From Anaerolineae bacterium (lineage in GTDB: Bacteria; Chloroflexota; Anaerolineae; JAADDB01), in contig WFQT01000096.1 of the NCBI GenBank assembly GCA_015486895.1, positions 1-12,120 of the forward strand: a DNA stretch of 12,120 nucleotides, read 5' to 3'. Shown in pieces: positions 6,730 through 12,120 of this stretch. The number at the start of each line of letters is the position of its first letter. The stretch's first letter is position 1. The position numbers and the translations under genes are program-made. The notes beneath the pieces were generated by a model. It saw nothing but the letters and a program-made list of their open reading frames with translations, was not told the DNA's origin and did not search any database.

Positions 6730-6735
6730 TATAAT
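6730..6735 (+). promoter_or_regulatory. Consensus -10 box of a likely promoter for the glycosyltransferase gene
   Basis: A perfect TATAAT lies 35 bases before the ATG at 6771, which would leave a leader of roughly 30 bases. The -35 region at 17-base spacing (6707-6712, TTTCCG) is poor, so an activator may be needed. The 89-base gap from the DUF92 stop suits a new transcription unit. No terminator-like hairpin is visible in the gap. Confidence 0.5.
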
Positions 6736-6770
6736 AGAACTCTTCTAACTATTGAATCCGGAGGTTCTGC

Positions 6771-7547
6771 ATGACAGACAGGCAACAAAATCACTCTGCC
6801 GCTAACAACGAACGGCCGTTTCTCTCAATAATTATCCCCGCTTACAATGAGGAAAAACGGCTACCGGGCACATTAGCGGAGGTGTCTGATTTCTTAGCGA
6901 CCCAGCCGTACCGCAGTGAGATCATCGTCGTAGAAAACGGCAGTAGCGACGCGACTGCCGAGATCGTGCAGCTTTTCGCGCGTGACCACTCAGAAGTATC
7001 CCTTCTGCATAGCCGACAAGGGAAAGGAATTGCCGTAAAAACAGGCGTGTTGGCTGCCCGCGGCGATTACCTGTTCATTTGCGATGCTGACTTATCAATG
7101 CCTATCTCCGAAGTGACTAATTTCTTGCCGCCAAGGTTAACTGATTTCGACATCGCTATTGCCTCGCGGGAATTACCCGGCTCACACCGTTATGGCGAAC
7201 CCATTTACCGCCATTGGATGGGACGAGCTTTTAACCTTTTAGTACGCCTGCTGGCTCTCCCCCACATCCGGGACAGTCAATGCGGCTTTAAGTGCTTTCG
7301 AGGCGAAGTGGCAGCGGAAGTGTTCCCATTACAAACCATTGACGGCTGGACTTTCGATGTAGAAGTACTGTACATCGCCCAAAAGAAAGGTTTCCGTCTG
7401 GTCGAAGTGCCGGTGAACTGGTACTACCGAGAGAACAGCCGGGTCAAGCCGTTAGAGGATGCCTGTAATATGTTCCTTGACTTAATACGCATTCAGCGGC
7501 AGGCTTGGGCCGGCCGCTACAATTCCCCCTTGGAGAAAAAACAATGA
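6771..7547 (+). CDS. Family 2 glycosyltransferase, dolichyl-phosphate glucosyltransferase-like
   Basis: This 258-residue GT-A fold enzyme resembles dolichyl-phosphate beta-glucosyltransferase (ALG5/DPG synthase). Such enzymes move a sugar from a nucleotide-sugar, usually UDP-glucose, to a polyprenyl phosphate at the cytoplasmic face of the membrane. Motifs in order: IIPAYNEE (21-28), ENGSSD (55-60), a QGKG loop (83-86), the metal/nucleotide site DADLSMP (105-111), DSQCGFK (168-174), and GWTFDVEVL (192-200) with the putative base in the acidic pair. It lacks the C-terminal membrane helices of some relatives. GGAGG (6760-6764) sits 6 bases before the ATG. The gene overlaps the M23 peptidase gene by ATGA. 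The glucose donor and acceptor are inferred; mannose is possible. Confidence 0.85.
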   Translation: MTDRQQNHSAANNERPFLSIIIPAYNEEKRLPGTLAEVSDFLATQPYRSEIIVVENGSSDATAEIVQLFARDHSEVSLLHSRQGKGIAVKTGVLAARGDYLFICDADLSMPISEVTNFLPPRLTDFDIAIASRELPGSHRYGEPIYRHWMGRAFNLLVRLLALPHIRDSQCGFKCFRGEVAAEVFPLQTIDGWTFDVEVLYIAQKKGFRLVEVPVNWYYRENSRVKPLEDACNMFLDLIRIQRQAWAGRYNSPLEKKQ

Positions 7548-8593
7548 GCCGAAAAGCAAGGACACCACTATTAACCCTCTTGTTATGTGTAGTGCTACTT
7601 TTCTCATTCTGCCGGAAACGCCCCCACACTACCCTAAGTTCAGCGCTTTCCGAGATGGGTCAACCGGGCTTAGCGGCTCGCTTCTCCCCGGCGCAAAGCA
7701 GATCGATGTCCACGCAGTTGCCATCAACAACGTCAGCCGCTGAAGTACTAAAGTGGACGCCATCATCAAATGCCACGCCAACCTTTTCACCAACGCTCAC
7801 GGCCACGCCAACCTTTTCGCCGACGCCCACTGCCACGCCAACACCGACGCCGTTGCGTGTGATCTCTTACACAGTGCAAAGCGGCGACACCCTATGGAGC
7901 ATCGCCAGTTCCTTTGGCTTGCACGTGAACACACTGCGCTGGTCGAATCCAGACTTAATGCATCATCCGGACTACCTGCGCCCGGGGCAAGTGCTGGCAA
8001 TTTTGCCCTCTGACGGCGTTTATCACACTATCCGGCAAGGAGAGACGCTGAGCCGGATAGCCTCACGTTACGGAGTTAAGGCAGACGCCATCAAGAACTG
8101 CCCGCTGAACGATATTCCGCCTTCCGGCAAGCTACAACCAGGCCAGAAAATAGTGATACCGGGCGGCTCTGTAGCGTTCCATTTCCTACCACCCCGACAG
8201 ATACCCGGCTACAATTATCAATGGCCACTGCGCGGCGTTGTCACACAAGAGTTCCACGACCCTCGAAACCCATCACACAACGGCATTGATATTGCCTCCC
8301 TCTATGGAGCACCTGTTTATGCATCCCGATCAGGGAAAGTACGCATGGCTAAGTTTGACCGCACCGGCTACGGTTTTACCATCGTCATCGATCACCAAGA
8401 TGGCTGGAGCACTCTATACGGGCATTTGGAGGGCTTCTTAGTACACAAAGGGGATTGGGTGCAAACGGGGCAGATGATAGCCCGGCTTGGAGGCACCGGC
8501 AACGCTACCGGCCCGCATGTTCACTTTGAAATTAGACATGGAGTGAAGCGCTACAACCCGCGCGATTTCTTGCCTCCTGAGAGCACACAATAG
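7544..8593 (+). CDS. LysM and M23 (LytM-type) cell-wall peptidase, exported
   Basis: This 349-residue protein begins with a basic and hydrophobic segment (1-23) that is a signal peptide or membrane anchor. Cys23 is present, but the lipobox (FSFC) is poor. A Thr/Pro/Ser linker (about 72-103) follows. LysM domain 1 (about 108-154, YTVQSGDTLWSIAS) and LysM domain 2 (about 160-205, HTIRQGETLSRIAS) bind peptidoglycan. The M23 domain (about 239-340) has all metal ligands: H245-x3-D249, H294, and H325-x-H327 in GPHVHFEI. It should therefore be an active endopeptidase acting on wall peptide crosslinks. ATG 7544 overlaps the glycosyltransferase stop (ATGA); the TTG at 7505 is inside that gene and less likely. 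The stop is followed by a 69-base gap before panE. Whether it cleaves the wall for division or for remodelling cannot be told. Confidence 0.93.
   Translation: MSRKARTPLLTLLLCVVLLFSFCRKRPHTTLSSALSEMGQPGLAARFSPAQSRSMSTQLPSTTSAAEVLKWTPSSNATPTFSPTLTATPTFSPTPTATPTPTPLRVISYTVQSGDTLWSIASSFGLHVNTLRWSNPDLMHHPDYLRPGQVLAILPSDGVYHTIRQGETLSRIASRYGVKADAIKNCPLNDIPPSGKLQPGQKIVIPGGSVAFHFLPPRQIPGYNYQWPLRGVVTQEFHDPRNPSHNGIDIASLYGAPVYASRSGKVRMAKFDRTGYGFTIVIDHQDGWSTLYGHLEGFLVHKGDWVQTGQMIARLGGTGNATGPHVHFEIRHGVKRYNPRDFLPPESTQ
7772..7842 (+). repeat. 30-bp tandem repeat encoding the Thr/Pro linker
   Basis: Two 30-base units (7772-7801 and 7802-7831) agree at 26 of 30 positions, and a partial third covers 11 bases (7832-7842). 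Each unit encodes ten residues of the type ATPTFSPTLT. The mismatches mostly fall in third codon positions, so the repeat is being kept at protein level. Its copy number may vary between strains. Confidence 0.8.
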
Positions 8594-8662
8594 CACTCAT
8601 AACCAATGACCGATCAACAGACTGCCCGGTGATGAAATGGATAATTGCTCGGAAAACAAACT

Positions 8663-9742
8663 ATGCGTATTTTGATCATCGGCGCCGGAGCCATCGGCAC
8701 GTTTTTAGGCGCTTACTTAGCCCAGGCCGGCGAAACAATCAGCTTAGTTGGCAGGACCGAGTTTGCCCACAGCGTAGAGGCAACCGGATTGCGCGTCCAC
8801 GATGGGGAAGCACACTGGACAGTACATCCGGCTGCGATCTACACTTCCATTGGAGAAGCTTTAGCGGAAGGTGACTTTGCCGTAGCAATGCTAACGGTGA
8901 AAGCCTATGACACAGCAACAGTGATCAAAGAGATACAAGCAGCGGCAGCGCCTATGCCCCCTATTCTTAGCTGGCAGAACGGCGTCGGCAACGAAAAGAT
9001 GCTGGTGCAAGCTTTCGGGGCCCGTAAAGTGCTGGCCGGGGCACTGACCACACCGGTGCAAAGGTTAGCGCCAGGCGAAATTCAGGTTAGCAAGCGCTCC
9101 TTTCACAGCGGAGTAGCTTCGTTGGATCCGGTCGCTAAGCCCTTGCGAAAGCAAGTAGCGGCAGCGATGAAGAAAGCTGGATTCACCGTATTACAAGTAG
9201 AGGATTACTGCCGTCTGAAATGGAGCAAGCTATTACTTAATCTGGTAGCCAATGCCCAGTCTGCTATTCTGGGTTGGACGCCAGCCCAGCTCTTCGCCAA
9301 CCGCATTAGCGGCCGGCTGGAAATCTTAGCCTGGCAGGAAGCTTTCCAGGTCATGGCCCGGTCCGGCATCACGCCGTTGCCTCTGGGTGGCTACCCGCTC
9401 CCGATGCTGGCACCGATCCTACGCCACGCACCGCCGGGGCTGTTGCGTCCTCTGGTAGGATGGTTTGTCGCCGGTGGCCGGGGAAGCAAATACCCATCCC
9501 TATACCTCGATCGTGAGGCAAACAAGAAGTGCTCAGAAGTGCGCTGGTTGAACGGTGCTGTGGTGAAAGCCGGTAGCGACTTAGGCCTGCCAACACCGGT
9601 AAATCAGGCATTTACATCAATACTAGAAGCAATACTGGCCGGGCGATTGTCTCCGGAACGGATTACAGGGCAGCCAGAAGCGCTGGCAGAAGTCGCGGAA
9701 CGGGTTGCAGCGGGGCAACTACCCTTCCATGGGCTAGAATGA
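8663..9742 (+). CDS. panE: 2-dehydropantoate 2-reductase (ketopantoate reductase)
   Basis: This enzyme reduces ketopantoate to pantoate with NADPH, a step in pantothenate and coenzyme A synthesis in the cytoplasm. The 359-residue protein shows the Rossmann motif GAGAIG (7-12), the LTVKAYDT segment (77-84), QNG (105-107), the catalytic-lysine region KWSKLLLN (186-193; K189 aligns with E. coli K176) with N193 and N197, and S291-E292 matching the E256 region. About 30-40 extra C-terminal residues extend beyond the core. I choose ATG 8663 because the protein then starts MRILIIGAGAIG, directly at the first strand; a TTG at 8645 would add six residues without a good binding site. It overlaps the EamA transporter gene (ATGA). 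Other members of the family reduce other 2-keto acids, so the substrate is likely rather than certain. Confidence 0.88.
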   Translation: MRILIIGAGAIGTFLGAYLAQAGETISLVGRTEFAHSVEATGLRVHDGEAHWTVHPAAIYTSIGEALAEGDFAVAMLTVKAYDTATVIKEIQAAAAPMPPILSWQNGVGNEKMLVQAFGARKVLAGALTTPVQRLAPGEIQVSKRSFHSGVASLDPVAKPLRKQVAAAMKKAGFTVLQVEDYCRLKWSKLLLNLVANAQSAILGWTPAQLFANRISGRLEILAWQEAFQVMARSGITPLPLGGYPLPMLAPILRHAPPGLLRPLVGWFVAGGRGSKYPSLYLDREANKKCSEVRWLNGAVVKAGSDLGLPTPVNQAFTSILEAILAGRLSPERITGQPEALAEVAERVAAGQLPFHGLE

Positions 9743-10716
9743 CAAATATGACAACTCTCACCAAAAGCAAACATCATCATTATGCGCTGCGGGGCTACGT
9801 CTTTGTCCTACTGGCAGCAACTTTCTGGGCAATGCTAGGTCCACTTTACACGTTAGCGGTACGCTGGGGAACAGCCTCCCCCTTGACGGTCATCATCTAT
9901 CGTAGCGGAACGGCGGCAGCAGTGCTCTTTGTGGTGCTGCTGTTCTCTTCCCCGGGACAGTTCCGAGTCTCGCTTCACCATTGGCCTTTCTTCATCTCCT
10001 ATGGTCTCTTCGGAGTGGCACTTTTCTACGTCGGCTATATTTACGCCGTCTTGCGCATTGGCGTAGCGCTGGCAGTGGTGCTCATGTACACAGCACCGGG
10101 TTGGGTCGCAATTATCGCTTTCCTTTGGCTGGGTGAAACGCTAAACCGCTGGCACATTTTGGCGCTGTCTTTCATGATAGTGGGTGTGATATTAATTTCC
10201 GGCGCTTACACGCTCAAATTCAGCCACCTTGATCTTATTGGCATTGCCTTAGGATTGGCTTCCGGAATTCTCTACGCCCTCTATTCCGTTTTCCAGAAAA
10301 TTGGCTTACGACACTATTCACCCTGGACCATACAGTTTTACGGCTTTGTCATTGGCTTAGTGCCGCTCTTGTTCCTACAACCGCCGGCGATAAGTGCAAT
10401 GCCTTTTCATCACTTGCCCCTCTTGTTGTTATTACTCTTATTAGGAGCAGTGCCAACATTGGCCGGCGGACTGTTCTTTGCTTTCAGCGTACAGTGGCTT
10501 CCGGTCAGCCGTGCCAGCATCTTAGCCTCTTTAGAGCCGGTTATAGCCACTTTTTTGGGCGTTATTTTCTTGCATGAAAAATTAGTCTTCTGGCAATGGG
10601 TCGGGGCCAGTTTAGTCATCTTCGCTGCAGTTTTATTGCGGATATCCCCACCGCCAAAAAGGAGAGAAGAAATGAGCAATGATTCACAGTCATCGAGTAG
10701 GGGGGAGGATATATGA
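9739..10716 (+). CDS. EamA-family (DMT superfamily) transporter
   Basis: This 325-residue protein has ten hydrophobic helices in two EamA repeats (about 18-155 and 167-302). The second ends with the typical ASILASLEPVIATFLGVIFLHEKL region (about 258-281). Such proteins export or exchange small metabolites such as amino acids or nucleotides; the substrate cannot be read here. A charged tail (about 303-325) is cytoplasmic. The ATG at 9739 overlaps the panE stop, and the stop overlaps the ThiF-like start, both in ATGA. An ATG at 9748 is an alternative start. The tail contains an unexpected internal ribosome binding site (10658-10664) and in-frame ATG (10672). Confidence 0.85.
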   Translation: MTNMTTLTKSKHHHYALRGYVFVLLAATFWAMLGPLYTLAVRWGTASPLTVIIYRSGTAAAVLFVVLLFSSPGQFRVSLHHWPFFISYGLFGVALFYVGYIYAVLRIGVALAVVLMYTAPGWVAIIAFLWLGETLNRWHILALSFMIVGVILISGAYTLKFSHLDLIGIALGLASGILYALYSVFQKIGLRHYSPWTIQFYGFVIGLVPLLFLQPPAISAMPFHHLPLLLLLLLLGAVPTLAGGLFFAFSVQWLPVSRASILASLEPVIATFLGVIFLHEKLVFWQWVGASLVIFAAVLLRISPPPKRREEMSNDSQSSSRGEDI

Positions 10717-11735
10717 TCGAAGAACGTTACCAACGACAAATGCTGGTCTCCGCCTTTGGCCGGGAAGGGCAGGAAAAGTTAGCTGCAGCAACGGTGTTGG
10801 TGGTTGGTTGCGGCGCAACCGGTAGCAACATTGCCCACTGGCTGGTGCGCGCCGGCGTTGGGCGAGTACGCCTCGCAGATCGAGACATTGTAAAGCTGAG
10901 CAATCTGCCCCGGCAGATGCTGTTCGACGAGGAAGACGTGCGTTTTCGCCTTCCAAAAGCAGTAGCTGCCGCCCACAGACTACGCGAGCTCAACAGTGAT
11001 GTCATCGTCGAGCCGGTGGTCACCAACGTGCAAAGTAGCAATATTCTGTCCCTCATGGAAGACGTCGACCTGGTGATGGACGGCACAGATAACTTCGCCA
11101 CCCGTTACCTCATCAACGATGCAGCGCTGAAACTAAGCAAGCCGTGGGTATACACCGGCGTTCTGGCTACTTACGGCATGACGGCAACTTTTGTGCCAGG
11201 AGAAACAGCCTGTTTGCGCTGCCTTTTCGGCCCACTAACGGAAGAAGAAGGGCCTACTTGTGCCACTGTAGGCGTACTGGGCCCCACGGTGGGCATACTG
11301 GCTGCTATCGCTGCCGGCGAAGCAATAAAGCTGCTCTCCGGCTTCGGCAAGCGTAACGAACAGTTGCTCTACTTTGACTTGCGAGACCTATCCGTGGAGA
11401 AATTGCCCATTGCCCCGGATCCAGAGTGCCCCGCCTGTCATGGCCATTACGATTACCTGGAAGCGGTAGTGCCGGCGCTGTCTACTCACGTCTTGTGCAG
11501 CGGCGGTGGCATACAGGTGAAACCGGAGACTCAGGAACACCTAGACCTTACCCGCTTGGCACAACAGTTAGGCGAAGCCGGACAAATCTGGTACAACCAG
11601 GATATTCTCCAATTGCAGGTAGGCCAGGTGGAAATGACGCTGTTCCCGAATGGCCGGGCAATCCTGCACGGCATAACAGACGAAAAAGCTGCTCTACAAT
11701 GGTACCATCGCTACGTGACAAGTCGAGCCACCTAA
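10713..11735 (+). CDS. ThiF/MoeB/HesA-family adenylyltransferase (E1-like)
   Basis: Enzymes of this family adenylate the C-terminal glycine of a ubiquitin-like sulfur carrier (ThiS or MoaD) for thiamine or molybdopterin synthesis. The 340-residue protein has GCGATG (32-37), D56-R57-D58, the NLPRQ segment (64-68) with its conserved arginine, K82, and DGTDNFATRY (123-132). The zinc cysteines C167/C170 and C239/C242 and a putative catalytic cysteine C183, just before GVLGPTVG (187-194), are also visible. The C-terminal part (about 250-340) is an extra domain seen in Bacillus- and Thermus-type homologues and is not a rhodanese. GGGGGAGG (10701-10708) lies 4 bases before the ATG, which overlaps the EamA stop. 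No ThiS or MoaD gene is nearby, so the carrier and pathway stay open. Confidence 0.87.
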   Translation: MIEERYQRQMLVSAFGREGQEKLAAATVLVVGCGATGSNIAHWLVRAGVGRVRLADRDIVKLSNLPRQMLFDEEDVRFRLPKAVAAAHRLRELNSDVIVEPVVTNVQSSNILSLMEDVDLVMDGTDNFATRYLINDAALKLSKPWVYTGVLATYGMTATFVPGETACLRCLFGPLTEEEGPTCATVGVLGPTVGILAAIAAGEAIKLLSGFGKRNEQLLYFDLRDLSVEKLPIAPDPECPACHGHYDYLEAVVPALSTHVLCSGGGIQVKPETQEHLDLTRLAQQLGEAGQIWYNQDILQLQVGQVEMTLFPNGRAILHGITDEKAALQWYHRYVTSRAT

Positions 11736-12120
11736 AGCGGTGGCTCGCCGCACTGGTCTTGTTGATGTTGTTGGCCCTGAGCGGCTGCACCGAAGGAATA
11801 TCGCCGCCGGCACCGAGGACAACGCCAACAGCTCCGGCTTCTGTCGCGCCTGGGGAACCCCTTACAGTAACGCCAACATCACCCCCACCCACGCCCACCG
11901 TGGCTGTCTGGCCAACAGCAACGGCTGCTCCACAAGCCGCCTGGCAAGAAGCTGCGCAGTACTTTGAGATCGGCGATTGGCAAAAAGCGGAGGCTGCTTA
12001 TTCAGACCTTATTGCCACTGCATCCTCAGCGGCGGTAGCCGCCGAAGCGCACTACCGGTTAGGACAAGTTTACTTTGCCGCTGGCCATTGGCAACAAGCA
12101 GCAGACCAATTCCAACAGAC
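11699..12120 (+). CDS. TPR-containing lipoprotein, 5' part only
   Basis: The frame is open to the end of the window (140 full codons). It starts with a basic segment and a hydrophobic core ending in the lipobox LSGC, with Cys30 as the lipidated residue, so the product is a membrane-anchored exported lipoprotein. A Thr/Pro-rich linker covers about 41-78. From about 81 there are helical repeats of TPR type: AAQYFEIGDWQKAEAAYSDL, then AEAHYRLGQVYFAAGHWQQA at 115-134. The ATG at 11699 overlaps the ThiF-like gene by 37 bases in another frame. No strong ribosome binding site is visible, so coupling to the upstream gene is likely. The part beyond the window could hold a lytic transglycosylase or more TPRs; this cannot be decided here. 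Confidence 0.75.
   Translation, partial: MVPSLRDKSSHLKRWLAALVLLMLLALSGCTEGISPPAPRTTPTAPASVAPGEPLTVTPTSPPPTPTVAVWPTATAAPQAAWQEAAQYFEIGDWQKAEAAYSDLIATASSAAVAAEAHYRLGQVYFAAGHWQQAADQFQQ

Noticed and set aside
7544..7612. M23 peptidase as a lipoprotein
   Set aside because: Cys23 follows a hydrophobic stretch, but Phe at -1 and -3 breaks the lipobox, so a signal peptide or anchor is the safer call.
1..12120. tRNA, rRNA, CRISPR array, insertion sequence or defence genes
   Set aside because: I looked in all gene-free stretches and saw no cloverleaf, no regularly spaced direct repeats of CRISPR size, no transposase and no known defence domain.

Overview
The window reads like a chromosomal segment of a Chloroflexota bacterium, most likely Anaerolineae-like. 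This rests on recognition, not on a search. The signs are Thr/Pro-rich 'TPTATPTP' linkers in three envelope proteins, LysM plus M23 wall hydrolases, a bacterial-PH-domain membrane protein, and a DUF92 protein next to a dolichyl-phosphate-glucosyltransferase-like enzyme. Every confident gene lies on the + strand. Base composition is moderate, Leu TTA codons are frequent, and ATG, GTG and TTG starts are all used.

Layout. Bases 1-589 hold no confident gene: a stem-loop followed by a T-tract (8-68), a possible divergent promoter in the same place, and several pieces of a short palindromic repeat family. Bases 590-2830 encode a large fusion protein: two universal-stress-protein (USP) domains, a DUF389 membrane domain, a Thr/Pro stalk and an SH3-like domain. 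Bases 2831-3193 are a gene-free leader with a near-consensus promoter (TTGACA-16-TACAAT), several hairpins and another copy of the repeat. It precedes a queuosine-precursor transporter gene (TTG start), which overlaps era. From 4958 come a PH-domain membrane protein and a DUF92 protein, overlapping at ATGA. A TATAAT box at 6730 then precedes a glycosyltransferase overlapping a LysM/M23 peptidase. From 8663, panE, an EamA transporter and a ThiF/MoeB-like E1 enzyme are joined by ATGA overlaps, and a TPR lipoprotein that runs off the window overlaps the E1 gene by 37 bases.

How the genes fit together. The tight overlaps indicate short translationally coupled operons of housekeeping and envelope genes: ribosome assembly and tRNA modification (transporter-era), prenyl-phosphate and sugar-lipid metabolism (DUF92 and the glycosyltransferase), wall remodelling (M23), pantothenate synthesis (panE) and sulfur-carrier activation (ThiF-like).

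I do not see a defence island, mobile element, CRISPR array or RNA gene. The least ordinary items are the 9-10-nt-phased repeat family flanking the DUF389 gene, the architecture of that protein, and the long structured leader with a mini-ORF in front of the queuosine-precursor transporter.
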